From an uncultured Granulosicoccaceae bacterium (GTDB lineage: Bacteria; Pseudomonadota; Gammaproteobacteria; Granulosicoccales; Granulosicoccaceae), in the NCBI GenBank assembly GCA_937951345.1, contig CALFCF010000051.1:62001-126000 (forward strand): DNA of 64,000 nt, written 5' to 3'. The notes beneath the pieces are model-generated. The model saw nothing but the letters and a program-made list of their open reading frames with translations. It was not told the DNA's origin and searched no databases. Of the stretch, positions 38,667 to 47,266 are shown piece after piece (the stretch's first letter is position 1; each line of letters begins with the position of its first letter). The translations under genes and the position numbers were made by a program.

Positions 38667-39137
38667 ATGTTCAGTAAATATTCACCTAAATATTTGGAAG
38701 AATCGTTCATAAATCTCGAACTGGATAGCATTGACCGGTAAATCCTCAAGGCACTCCAGATCGATGTTCGCCTGTCGAACTCAGATCCGGCCACGTAGCT
38801 CGGGGTAAGTGCGCCCACCTGCCATTGCAGAACACAACGTTTGATCGAAGAAGGCGTGGCGTCTGACTTCCGCGCGCAGGTAATTCTGTCAGCTGTTGGC
38901 TACAGCGGTATGGTGATCTTAGGAGCGGTGGTGGAACAATCAACACCGGAGAGTTTTGCCGACTTCGACGAAGCGGGTTCAGGGTTTCCGTTCATGCTGG
39001 AATGCCAACGCGTTGCGGGTGATTTTGGCTACTTTTTAAAGGTCAGAGTCAACGATATTCCGACTTCAATAGATTACATCGCCTGCAACTGCTTACACTA
39101 CCGAGCGTTCGTCAAATCAAAAGCGTCTTTGTTTTGA
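38667..39137 (+). pseudogene. acdR: Lrp/AsnC-family regulator (AcdR-like), inactivated by two in-frame stop codons
   Basis: A 157-codon frame from ATG 38667 to TGA 39135-39137 reads as an Lrp-type regulator. The helix-turn-helix half has LELDSID-R, then ILKALQIDVRLSNSD, LGVSAPTCHCRTQRLIEEG; the sensor half has VILGAVVEQSTPESFADF, LECQRVAGDFGYFLKV. The frame is broken by TAA at 38739-38741 and TAG at 38796-38798. Both are one C-to-T change from the glutamine codons CAA and CAG. Reading otherwise stays in phase over the full length. In ACC-degrading bacteria an Lrp-like regulator, AcdR, is divergent from acdS exactly as here. The second half alone (from TTG 38841) lacks most of the DNA-binding domain. 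Confidence 0.85.
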
Positions 39138-39182
39138 AAGCGATTATCACCGACGCACCACTGGATTTTTGAAATACAGCCA

Positions 39183-39494
39183 CTAAACCAATTCACGTTC
39201 AAGTAGCCGTTCGCCCTGCTCGTCTATCAGCTGTCGTCCTTTTGCTAGCGCATGGTTTGCAGAATGCTCACGGTCGGTTGAATTATCTGCACGTATAAAG
39301 CGTACCGATTTTTTTATTCCGTCGACTTCCCGGCTTATCGTGCCGGCAGTTCTGAACTGACCAGCCTCCTCCATGGGCGTTGCTTCAATCAGGAAGCCGT
39401 TATATTCCTCTGATGCAGCCACCGTCATCACAGGCTCACCTTGCTCAGCATTACCGCCGCCAAACATATTCTTGAAAATTGATCCTATTCCCAT
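39183..39494 (-). CDS. HlyU-family protein
   Basis: A 103-residue protein starting MGIGSIFKNMFGG, as is usual for the HlyU family, followed by a beta-rich core with EYNGFLIEATPMEEAGQFRTAG, split here at residues about 30-51, and FIRADNS. Named after a Vibrio hemolysin regulator, this Pfam family mostly has no proven role. ATG 39494 is chosen because AGGTGA stands six bases upstream; the open frame extends three codons further to a GTG. It is convergent with the broken acdR gene, with 45 bp between them. Confidence 0.78.
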   Translation of the reverse strand: MGIGSIFKNMFGGGNAEQGEPVMTVAASEEYNGFLIEATPMEEAGQFRTAGTISREVDGIKKSVRFIRADNSTDREHSANHALAKGRQLIDEQGERLLERELV

Positions 39495-39650
39495 AACAGT
39501 CACCTGTCTTGTTTTCGGTAATGAATTTTACGTTTGCAAGGTTATCTGCGGTGTTTGCTTAACTGTGTTCAGCCTGCATTGACTCTGCAAAGTGGTAAAT
39601 ATTACTTCAGGATAAGCAATGACCTTCCAAAACAAATACGCTTCCAAGCG

Positions 39651-40268
39651 CTAACTACATGAACGGTGCTGACTTTTATACCGATCAGCACGGGCTGCGA
39701 CACGCTGAGCAACATCGATCAACCACCGCTTGTTCTTATAGTTTTCCCTCTGGTAACCGTACCATCCCTCATGGTAATTCAGATAATGGCGATAGGCATC
39801 TGCTGTGTCCACGCCATTTCGCGATGTTGTTTTAGTAATGTACCAATTAATAAAATCCAGCGCGTCGACAAAACTGTCACGACGCCTCCAGCGGTCACCT
39901 GTGTCTTTACGGTATTGATTCCAGGTTGCATCAAGTGCTTGCGAATAACCGTAAGCTGTACTGACCGGCTTGCCGGGAAGGATTCCGAGATGGACTTTTC
40001 GAGGCGGTGTTGCTGTAGCACGAAACGCGGACTCCTGCGCCATGATGGCCAGAGGAATGTACATGGGCACATTCCATTTCGCTTGTTGCTGTAGCGCCGC
40101 TCGCTGCCAACCAAATTTCTGCGAAAACACAGCGCAGATATTTTCCGTTTGCCGCGGTGGGCCACCCGCGCATCCAGCCAGCATCAAAATAAGCAACATC
40201 AATAGCAAACGCGCCAAACCGGCACTTAACAGGTCGTTCTCGCCACGCGGATCGCGTCGGTTGATCAT
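39651..40268 (-). CDS. Lysozyme-like (transglycosylase SLT-type) lipoprotein
   Basis: From ATG 40268 (AAGG five bases upstream) the protein has 205 residues. The open frame extends further to 40406, but without family character. A lipoprotein signal LLLMLLILMLAGC puts the lipidated cysteine near residue 31. The enzyme domain has the catalytic glutamate in LAIMAQESAFRAT and the following AYGYSQALDATWNQY motif, as in soluble lytic transglycosylases that cleave peptidoglycan to 1,6-anhydro-muropeptides. An arginine- and tyrosine-rich C-terminus (YHEGWYGYQRENYKN) follows. It is divergent from a small outer-membrane-type gene. Confidence 0.82.
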   Translation of the reverse strand: MINRRDPRGENDLLSAGLARLLLMLLILMLAGCAGGPPRQTENICAVFSQKFGWQRAALQQQAKWNVPMYIPLAIMAQESAFRATATPPRKVHLGILPGKPVSTAYGYSQALDATWNQYRKDTGDRWRRRDSFVDALDFINWYITKTTSRNGVDTADAYRHYLNYHEGWYGYQRENYKNKRWLIDVAQRVAARADRYKSQHRSCS

Positions 40269-40582
40269 CGCAGCACCTTTAGGGTTACAGCTCACACTTA
40301 AGCAGATTCTCAGTCCTGATTTTAGTGGTAGACAGCAAAATCGGTTTTTTATCATCAGCGCGGCCTGAAACCCACGGCCAGACGCGGAAGTGTGAATTGC
40401 ACACATATAAAATCAATAACTTAGAAGCGAAAATCAGTAGGCACAGCTTGTCAGCGAATTTTTTTCTACAGACATAAATTACATAACTATCTGATTTAAT
40501 TAAACTTAGTACGAGTATACAACGCTTGATGCATGATAACGCAAGCCTTAGAGTGGCGCGTTTTAAAGGCACAGGAATTATC

Positions 40583-41116
40583 ATGCAGAACAGTAAAGAT
40601 CCAGCGAATTCAGCGCTTCGCACAACTCACCGTGCGCGGTGGGTATTACTGACTTTGCCCCTGATCTGCGCAAGTCTGTTGCTACCCGGACAAGCCACTG
40701 CAGATCGATATCTGGTGCTGAGTGCTGCAGCTCTGCATTTCGAGAATTTCAGCGAACGACGCGCCTTCACCCCGGGAATCGGTCTGGAGTATTCCCCGAC
40801 GCGAAAGCTGGGATTTCATGTTGGTACCGTCAGTGACAGTTTTGGTTTCCAGGCGAGCTATGCCGGACTTAACTGGGCAACCAAAAAACGCAGTTTCGGT
40901 CCGTTGAATACGCGGTTTATCGTCGGTGCGACAGTGCTGCACAAGCAATTCCACAAAAACACAGATCCCGAGACAAAAATTGTCCCGTTTCCAGTAATTG
41001 AGTTGGGTTTGACAAAAACCAGTGTGTTGAACATCAGTGGTTCACCGCAGCTGGACTCGGTTGGTTTACGAAACAATGCTGTACTGTTTTTTCAATTCAA
41101 GCTCGACTTGAGCTAA
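40583..41116 (+). CDS. Small secreted protein, probably an outer-membrane beta-barrel
   Basis: A 177-residue product from ATG 40583, preceded by AGGA. An N-terminal signal peptide (ARWVLLTLPLICASLLLPG, likely cleaved after QATA) leads to about 140 residues of alternating hydrophobic and polar strands: GIGLEYSPTRKLGFHVG, GFQASYAGLNW and NTRFIVGATVLHK. It ends in aromatic-hydrophobic VLFFQFKLDLS. These features fit a small eight-stranded barrel. It has no catalytic motif and no recognised family. The longer frame from 40526 adds 19 residues before the signal peptide and is less likely. Confidence 0.55.
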   Translation: MQNSKDPANSALRTTHRARWVLLTLPLICASLLLPGQATADRYLVLSAAALHFENFSERRAFTPGIGLEYSPTRKLGFHVGTVSDSFGFQASYAGLNWATKKRSFGPLNTRFIVGATVLHKQFHKNTDPETKIVPFPVIELGLTKTSVLNISGSPQLDSVGLRNNAVLFFQFKLDLS

Positions 41117-41189
41117 GACAAATCAAACGAAAGCAAATAAAAAACTAAATGAGGATGATTCGGCGTTATAGGATTCCGATTTAAAGGTT

Positions 41190-42101
41190 TTAAAGCGGCA
41201 GTTGTTCGCGCGTTAATGCAAAAACACCTGCACCGCCATTGGCAAACTCTAGCCATAAAAAGGGGGTATCAGGGAAGGCAGTTTCCAATGCTGGCTGACT
41301 GTTCCCCACTTCGCATACCAACAAACCAGCGGGTGATAAAAATCGGTGTGCCTGCGCAATAATATCCCGCGCCAGATCAAGCCCATCGTCACCAGCGGCG
41401 AGTCCCAGCGACGGCTCATGGGTGAATTCCGTGGATACACTTTGCATGTCGCCAGCGTCAACGTATGGCGGATTGGACAAAATAAGATCGTACCGGTGTG
41501 GTTGCTTTTCAGATGTCAGTGCGTTAAACAAATCACCTTGAAAAAGCGCAATCCGATCCTCTAGTGCATGCTTTTTTACGTTAATACTTGCAACTTCTAG
41601 AGCATCTGCAGATAAATCAGTTGCATGTACCAGCGCGTCAGGACAGGCATGAGCCAACGCAACTGCAATACAACCACTCCCCGTACACAAATCCAATGCC
41701 GATCTTACATGGCCAAGATCCACCAGGCCAAAGCCATCCTCTGTTAGAAATTCTGCTATCGGGGAGCGCGGGATCAGCACGCGCGGATCAACTGTGAATT
41801 CCAGGCCGGCGAACCATGTGCGCCCAGTGATGTACGCAGCAGGTATACGCTGCTCTGTTCGCAGTCTGAGAAAATGCTCAACCTGCTGCAGCGTCAGCTC
41901 ATCAAGCTCGCGGTCATAGTCTGGCATCTCAACCGGCGACAGGTTGGCAGCTTCAAGTACCAGCCAGGCAGCTTCATCTTGCGCCGTAGATGTGCCGTGC
42001 GCATACTCCAGTTCAAAAGATGTCAAATACACAGTGGCAGCCTTGATTACACTGGCCACATCAGCGGAGTATTGCCTTGGTATTATTTCTCTAGCATGCA
42101 T
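41190..42101 (-). CDS. prmB: 50S ribosomal protein L3 N5-glutamine methyltransferase
   Basis: A 303-residue SAM-dependent methyltransferase of the HemK/PrmB family that modifies a glutamine in ribosomal protein L3. LDLCTGSGCIAVALA (motif I) lies near residue 137, the glutamine-binding NPPYVDAGDM near 209, and HEPSLGLAAGDDGLDLA follows. The N-terminal helical region with RIPAAYITGRTWFAGLEF distinguishes PrmB from PrmC. The start at ATG 42101 gives a length close to E. coli PrmB (310). The open frame continues to 42224 without homology. Divergent from the SCO1 gene. Confidence 0.93.
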   Translation of the reverse strand: MHAREIIPRQYSADVASVIKAATVYLTSFELEYAHGTSTAQDEAAWLVLEAANLSPVEMPDYDRELDELTLQQVEHFLRLRTEQRIPAAYITGRTWFAGLEFTVDPRVLIPRSPIAEFLTEDGFGLVDLGHVRSALDLCTGSGCIAVALAHACPDALVHATDLSADALEVASINVKKHALEDRIALFQGDLFNALTSEKQPHRYDLILSNPPYVDAGDMQSVSTEFTHEPSLGLAAGDDGLDLARDIIAQAHRFLSPAGLLVCEVGNSQPALETAFPDTPFLWLEFANGGAGVFALTREQLPL

Positions 42102-42384
42102 AGGGGTTGTCACGCCGCGCCGGTCCTGCACACGTAGCAAATTCAAAAAGACGCAATCCATGCGAGTTGTGAAACGTATAACTCCAGTAACAATACGTAT
42201 AATTCTGCTTTCCGGGCAGATCATTGCCAGCGATCGAAAATGCAGTGTTATTAAATTTGAGCATCCTCAATTTTTAGTATCGCTGTATCGATCTTACGGA
42301 TAAGGTCTGAACCCTGCGAATCAGTCTGCTGAACCCACCTGAAGTGGCCTTACTTGTCATAACATTGTTATTAACCAAACCTCG

Positions 42385-43077
42385 ATGAAAAATCAGGCGC
42401 ATCACAGATTGTACCGCTCTCAGCGTGGCTTTATAAAGTTTGGTTATTTAATGCTGCTGGCGCTTATCGCAACCAGTACCGGCATTGGCTACCGGCAATG
42501 GCAACAGTCTCAAGCGGCGCCGTCGCTGGATCAAATTCAGGCGAATCTGGAAAACGCACTAATCTTTCCCGACGACTACCAAACACTTCCGGCATTCAAT
42601 CTGGTTGATCAGGATGGCCAGTCAATCAGCGAACAATCCTTTGCAGATCGATGGAGCATGTTGTTTTTCGGCTTTACGCAGTGCCCCGACATCTGTCCGA
42701 TTACTCTGGCTGTTCTACGCGATGCCACGACGCTGATAGACCAACAAAGTGACACGCCAACGCCTTTTGATATTGTTTTCCTGTCGGTAGATCCGCAGCG
42801 CGACCCACCCGAAGTGATCAAGCCTTATGTACAATCATTCGGCAGTAATACCCGCGGCATGACCGGTGAACTGAATGCAGTACTGGAATTTGCCCGGAAC
42901 ATGAACATTGTCGTGTCCTACGATGCAGACCCCGATGACCCAACCTATTACACGGTCGATCACACGGCTTCCATCCTGCTTATCGACCCGCAGAAACGTG
43001 TCAGGGCAAAGTTTAATTTACCCCACGAACCCGATACAATAGCGTCAGACTATTTACAAATTACACGAGCACTCTGA
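42385..43077 (+). CDS. SCO1/SenC-family copper metallochaperone
   Basis: A 230-residue membrane-anchored protein. One N-terminal transmembrane segment (about 19-36) is followed by a thioredoxin-fold domain carrying the copper-binding pair C100 and C104 in FTQCPDIC, and the third ligand His193 in YTVDHTAS. VFLSVDPQRDPPEV near 131-144 is diagnostic. SCO proteins deliver copper to the CuA site of cytochrome c oxidase. The PCuAC chaperone gene follows 273 bp downstream, which supports a shared role in oxidase assembly. Confidence 0.93.
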   Translation: MKNQAHHRLYRSQRGFIKFGYLMLLALIATSTGIGYRQWQQSQAAPSLDQIQANLENALIFPDDYQTLPAFNLVDQDGQSISEQSFADRWSMLFFGFTQCPDICPITLAVLRDATTLIDQQSDTPTPFDIVFLSVDPQRDPPEVIKPYVQSFGSNTRGMTGELNAVLEFARNMNIVVSYDADPDDPTYYTVDHTASILLIDPQKRVRAKFNLPHEPDTIASDYLQITRAL

Positions 43078-43244
43078 GCTGGCTCGATGCTGCACCTGGT
43101 TTCCGGCAAACAAACCGGATCACTCACTTGAGCATAAAACGCGTTCGCTGCGAAAGACACAATAACCCGAAATTTAGCTGCACGGCGCCTGTGCCACATA
43201 AAGTAAATGTTGCGCAAAGCACGTGTTGCGTAAGCTCAGTGTCG

Positions 43245-43308
43245 CGTGAAATAAGTACTGCGTTAAATAAGTACTGCGTGAAATAAGCACTGCGTGAAAT
43301 AAGTGCCG
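43245..43308. repeat. 16-bp tandem repeat, four copies
   Basis: Four exact-length head-to-tail copies of CGTGAAATAAGTACTG start at 43245, 43261, 43277 and 43293. Copy 2 has one change (CGTTAAAT), copy 3 one (AAGCACTG) and copy 4 two near its end. The array lies in the 273-bp gap between the SCO1 and PCuAC genes, 42 bp before the PCuAC start. Direct head-to-tail joining without spacers excludes a CRISPR array. Confidence 0.88.
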
Positions 43309-43350
43309 GGTTAAGTGTCACGCTGCAATACTCCTACATGAAATCAAACT

Positions 43351-43980
43351 ATGGCAATTTTCAGCAACAAAGGATCCGCTAAGCGACACACAAATAGCAG
43401 GCGAATAGTTCGAGTAGCTGCCGGCTGGAGGATCGTCTGTTTGCTGTCAGCAGTGATTCTTAGCGCAGCTACTTTCCAAGACTCGCTCGCCTCTGACGAG
43501 ACTCTGCACGTCAACGATGCAACGATCGTGATGCCGGTCAGGTCAGCACGTGTCATGGCGGGATATGCCACTCTGATGAACCACAGCCAATCAACACAGA
43601 CTCTGGTTTCAGTGTCGTCAGACGTATTCAAGCGCGTAGAAATGCACAAGTCTGTCATAGAAAATGATGTCGCTAAAATGCGCAAGCAACCGGAACTGAC
43701 CATCCCTTCGCACGGCGAACTAAAGCTTGAGCAAGGTGGTCTGCATTTCATGCTCATGCAGCCAGCCAGACAACTCAATGCCGGTGACAAGGTGACACTG
43801 GTGTTCAATTTCGATAACGGGAAAAAACAATCCATTGAATTCAATGTCGTGCCACTGACGCACCAGAGCGGTGACCATGCTGCTACACATAAATCAGAGT
43901 CCAATAACCACGATTACCATAACTCGGATTGGAAAGCTGATCATGGAAATCACGGCACTGACAAAACGACGAGAGAGTAA
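43351..43980 (+). CDS. PCuAC-family periplasmic copper chaperone
   Basis: A 209-residue secreted protein. A basic N-terminus and hydrophobic segment (about 28-44) form the signal or anchor. The copper site follows the family motif exactly: H99, ten residues, M110, twenty-one residues, H132-x-M134. A C-terminal tail of about 40 residues is rich in histidine (HQSGDH, NNHDYHNSDWKADHGNH) and may add copper binding. PCuAC hands Cu(I) to SCO1 or cytochrome oxidase in the periplasm. It is downstream of the SCO1 gene on the same strand. Confidence 0.92.
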   Translation: MAIFSNKGSAKRHTNSRRIVRVAAGWRIVCLLSAVILSAATFQDSLASDETLHVNDATIVMPVRSARVMAGYATLMNHSQSTQTLVSVSSDVFKRVEMHKSVIENDVAKMRKQPELTIPSHGELKLEQGGLHFMLMQPARQLNAGDKVTLVFNFDNGKKQSIEFNVVPLTHQSGDHAATHKSESNNHDYHNSDWKADHGNHGTDKTTRE

Positions 43981-44136
43981 CCGGTAAAATTTTCCACCTG
44001 CAATATCTGGTAATCAAAAAACTTTCTGTTCAAATCTTTTCTGCTTACAACAGAACGTTCTAGACAACATCTAACAACATCTAACGCCACCTGACGCTAA
44101 CCGAGGTTAGCTAAAGATTATTGAACAGACAGTATT

Positions 44137-45042
44137 GTGGAACGTATCAAATCACTCAGCCAGTACCCGCTACCCCATCATCTGATATCCCGACTGGTTT
44201 TCCATCTGACACGACTGCCGCACCCGCTTACTCGTCAACTGATCACGTGGTTTGCAAAGCAGTTCAATGTCAATCTGGCAGAAGCAAAAAACCCTGATGC
44301 GTCTTCGTATCGCACGTTTAATGCGTTTTTTACACGTGAGCTGTCAGCATCTGCACGTCCATTGTCAGACAACACGTCCATGTATTTGTGGCCGGCAGAC
44401 GGGAAGATTTCAGCATTTGGTCGAACAGAATATGGCCAGCTCATACAGGCAAAAGGTCATAATTATTCCGTCGCATCACTGCTTGCCAATGACGAATTGA
44501 GCGATCGCTACCAGTCGGGATCATTCGCGACAGTCTATCTGTCACCCCGTGACTACCACCGCGTACACATCCCCGCGTCAGGCACACTTCAGCACATGAC
44601 GCATGTACCCGGCCGGCTATTTAGTGTGGCTCCTCATACAGTTAATACCGTGCCCTCGGTGTTTGCACGCAACGAGCGCGTGGTTGCTCATTTCCAAACG
44701 ACCGACGGATGGATGGCAATCGTATGGGTGGGCGCTCTTAATGTAGGCGCTATTGAAACTGTGTGGCAGGGTCTGATTACCCCGGAAAAAGGCGCAAGAA
44801 TTCCCGGTTTGATTGGAATAAATCGATGGCGTGGCGGGCTTACGCCAACGCATTGGAGTTATTCAGCGCCAGGCAATCAAGACGACACGACAAAAACCGA
44901 TTACATTCGCGGCGAAGAAATCGGCCGCTTCAATATGGGGTCGACGGTCATCGTGTTGACCGAATCACCCTTATCGTTTGTTACCGATACGGCACTTGAA
45001 GGCGGCGTTTTGATGGGACAGGCGATGGGATCCAGTAAGTAA
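44137..45042 (+). CDS. psd: Phosphatidylserine decarboxylase proenzyme
   Basis: A 301-residue PLP-independent (pyruvoyl) enzyme that makes phosphatidylethanolamine. The self-cleavage motif is MGST, between Gly268 and Ser269, in FNMGSTVIVL; LGST is the usual form. YLSPRDYHRVHIP near residue 131 is the family signature, and WPADGKISAFG near 84 is also conserved. GTG start at 44137 is the longest frame. The stop lies 16 bp from the stop of the convergent HExxH-protein gene, with no visible terminator between them. Confidence 0.95.
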   Translation: MERIKSLSQYPLPHHLISRLVFHLTRLPHPLTRQLITWFAKQFNVNLAEAKNPDASSYRTFNAFFTRELSASARPLSDNTSMYLWPADGKISAFGRTEYGQLIQAKGHNYSVASLLANDELSDRYQSGSFATVYLSPRDYHRVHIPASGTLQHMTHVPGRLFSVAPHTVNTVPSVFARNERVVAHFQTTDGWMAIVWVGALNVGAIETVWQGLITPEKGARIPGLIGINRWRGGLTPTHWSYSAPGNQDDTTKTDYIRGEEIGRFNMGSTVIVLTESPLSFVTDTALEGGVLMGQAMGSSK

Positions 45043-45058
45043 CCGGTAACGATACTTC

Positions 45059-45586
45059 TCATCCAAACACAGGCTGCAAGCCAAAATGCGACCAGACACC
45101 ACGCTGTAGAAGAAACTCCTGCGCGTCATCAGCATCCTGTTCAAACCAGGCACGGGTGGAGCCCAGACGAAATGAATAACCCCATCGATCCATGTCGGTA
45201 CATATGCGTGTAGCACCAACACCGGGCAAACGATCAGCCAGACATATCTGCAAATAGCAGACAGCAGACTCTTCGACAGCGCTCCCCCCGGCATCCGTAT
45301 GCAACACAGCGCGACGCTCATCATCCATGACAAAGTAATGACAAGCCTCGTGTAATACGGAATGTACCGGCGTATCCGACCGCGCATACAAGTTCGCGGC
45401 AATTAATCCGGCTTCATCATCACCCCAATGGCTACCGGGAATAGTTTCATTGTCGGCAACGCTCACCAATGTCATATTTTGCTCAGATAACAATTGCTCC
45501 AACGGCGGATGCTCGATGTCTACCAATCGCAAAACATCAAATACTGTGTCCGCTTCGTTGTTTGTCATAACGTAAACAGGACTCAC
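45059..45586 (-). CDS. Putative zinc-metallopeptidase-like protein (HExxH)
   Basis: A 175-residue protein with HEACH in SVLHEACHYFVMDD near residues 78-90 and a downstream glutamate in AVEESAVCYLQ, the layout of a gluzincin-like zinc site. It has no signal peptide, so it should be cytoplasmic. The ATG at 45586 overlaps the epmA stop in an ATGA, which ties its translation to the EF-P modification operon. An internal ATG at 45568 is possible. Catalytic activity is inferred from the motif only. Confidence 0.65.
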   Translation of the reverse strand: MSPVYVMTNNEADTVFDVLRLVDIEHPPLEQLLSEQNMTLVSVADNETIPGSHWGDDEAGLIAANLYARSDTPVHSVLHEACHYFVMDDERRAVLHTDAGGSAVEESAVCYLQICLADRLPGVGATRICTDMDRWGYSFRLGSTRAWFEQDADDAQEFLLQRGVWSHFGLQPVFG

Positions 45587-46611
45587 GCGCGCCCGACAGG
45601 AAAATTCAACACATCAACTAACGAAGAGCGACCACTGAAAACCTGATGCAATCGATCTACCCCGATCGCAACCCCTGAACATTCCGGCAATCCCGACTTA
45701 AGCGCCTCGATCAGATGACGGTCATACGGTACGCTCGCCTGATTTTGTCGTTTACGGATGTTGATATCAGATATAAATCGTTGTTCCTGCTCGATGCCGT
45801 CTGTAAGCTCAAAAAATCCGTTAGCAAGTTCAGTCTGCCCGAAAAAGAGCTCGAATCTGTCCGCTACCGGTCCATCCGCCGATTCATAAATATTGGCAAG
45901 CGACGCCTGTGTTGCCGGGTAGTCATAGACAAACGTAAAACGCCTGGATGGAAGTTGCGGCATAACCACCAAAGACATCAGGAAATCGAGCCAGGTATCC
46001 AGTGACTCAGAACCATCAAGCGGGCAGTCAATCCCCCGCTCTTGCAGAAACTGTCGTATCGCGTCAGTAGATAAACTATTGCGCGAAAATCCGGTTAACT
46101 CGTGCAATAGGTCGTAATAACGGATTCGGAAAAAACCGGTATGGTCAAACGAATATTCGGGGAACTCTACTTGTAGCGCGGAGATACAGTCTGCCAGCAA
46201 CCCTTCGATATCGCCCATCAACTGCAAGGTAGTCATACCCAGCCGGTACCACTCCAACATCTGAAATTCTGGGTTATGAGAAACGCCAGCCTCACCGCTG
46301 CGAAATACACTGCAAACCTGGTAGATATCACCTGCTCCGGCACAGAGCAGGCGCTTCATCGCGAATTCAGGGGACGTGTGCAGAAAATGAGACGCAGTGT
46401 CTGCCTGACCTGATGGCGACGCAGGCAGCACACGGAAACTTTCGATATTAGGATCGGTGGTGGCACCCCGGGACATCGCCGGTGTCACCACTTCGAGTAC
46501 ACGCTGGCTGAAAAAGTAAGATCTTATCGCCGCCAGTAACGTCGCCCGGACCCGTAATTCACGGGGCGTAGCACAAGGTCGCCAGCTATTTGACTCTTGA
46601 GACGTATTCAC
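45583..46611 (-). CDS. epmA: Elongation factor P beta-lysine ligase (EpmA/PoxA/GenX)
   Basis: A 342-residue class II lysyl-tRNA-synthetase-like enzyme without the anticodon-binding domain. Motif 2 has [11 protein letters not shown] near residue 120, [12 protein letters not shown] lies near 262 and motif 3 [13 protein letters not shown] near 310. It activates beta-lysine and transfers it to Lys34 of EF-P. GTG start at 46611, supported by alignment of the N-terminal [18 protein letters not shown] with E. coli EpmA. Its first 26 bases overlap the end of efp, an unusually long overlap. The mutase EpmB that supplies beta-lysine is not in the window. Confidence 0.94.
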   Translation of the reverse strand: MNTSQESNSWRPCATPRELRVRATLLAAIRSYFFSQRVLEVVTPAMSRGATTDPNIESFRVLPASPSGQADTASHFLHTSPEFAMKRLLCAGAGDIYQVCSVFRSGEAGVSHNPEFQMLEWYRLGMTTLQLMGDIEGLLADCISALQVEFPEYSFDHTGFFRIRYYDLLHELTGFSRNSLSTDAIRQFLQERGIDCPLDGSESLDTWLDFLMSLVVMPQLPSRRFTFVYDYPATQASLANIYESADGPVADRFELFFGQTELANGFFELTDGIEQEQRFISDINIRKRQNQASVPYDRHLIEALKSGLPECSGVAIGVDRLHQVFSGRSSLVDVLNFPVGRA

Positions 46612-47152
46612 CTGTTCGGGTGTCGATCTTTATTAATTCACCTTCTTCGATAAACAGGGGCACTTTAACTACTGCACCGGTTTCCATATGTGCTGGTTTT
46701 GTACCGCCAGTCGCCGTGTCTCCACGCAAGCCCGGATCCGTTTCAGTGATTTTCAGTTCGACAAAATTGGGCGGCGTGATGCTCAGCGGTTCGCCGTTCC
46801 ACAGCGTCACTTCACACATATCCTGTTCCTTAAGCCAGACATCTGCCTCCCCGACAGCGGCTTTACCGGCAGCCAGCTGCTCATAAGAAGAAGGATCCAT
46901 GAAGTGCCAGAACTCGCCATCGGAGTAGAGATATTGCATATCCGTATCGACAACATCTGCCGCTTCCACGCTGTCACCGGACTTGAACGTCTTCTCGACG
47001 ACCCTGCCGGTTTTGAGATTTCTCACTCTTGTACGGTTGAACGCCTGCCCTTTTCCCGGCTTTACAAATTCGTTTTCAACAATTGTGTGCGGATCACCAT
47101 CAAGCATGATTTTGAGTCCACCTTTAAACTCATTGGTGCTATATGAGGCCAT
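46586..47152 (-). CDS. efp: Translation elongation factor P
   Basis: A 188-residue EF-P, the standard length. The modification site is Lys34 in [10 protein letters not shown], the beta-lysylated type that fits the downstream epmA. Domain II carries [13 protein letters not shown], and the C-terminal OB domain ends [10 protein letters not shown] with the EF-P signature [17 protein letters not shown] split near residue 148. It relieves ribosome stalling at polyproline stretches. First gene of the efp-epmA-HExxH operon; divergent from the FimX-like gene at 47267. Confidence 0.97.
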   Translation of the reverse strand: MASYSTNEFKGGLKIMLDGDPHTIVENEFVKPGKGQAFNRTRVRNLKTGRVVEKTFKSGDSVEAADVVDTDMQYLYSDGEFWHFMDPSSYEQLAAGKAAVGEADVWLKEQDMCEVTLWNGEPLSITPPNFVELKITETDPGLRGDTATGGTKPAHMETGAVVKVPLFIEEGELIKIDTRTGEYVSRVK

Positions 47153-47266
47153 TCGTGCTCCAGAGGATCAGTATCAATGAATTATACCCTTATGCACTGG
47201 TAAGCGGGGACACAAGGTGGACTGAAAAATAACTGAAATCCCGCTGCGTGTAGCTACACTTTTTGT

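Noticed and set aside
38841-39137. 98-codon frame as an independent small gene
   Set aside because: It is the in-phase continuation of the Lrp-type gene interrupted at 38739 and 38796, and by itself lacks the DNA-binding half.
43245-43308. Short repeats considered as a CRISPR array
   Set aside because: The units are contiguous without spacers and no cas gene is nearby.
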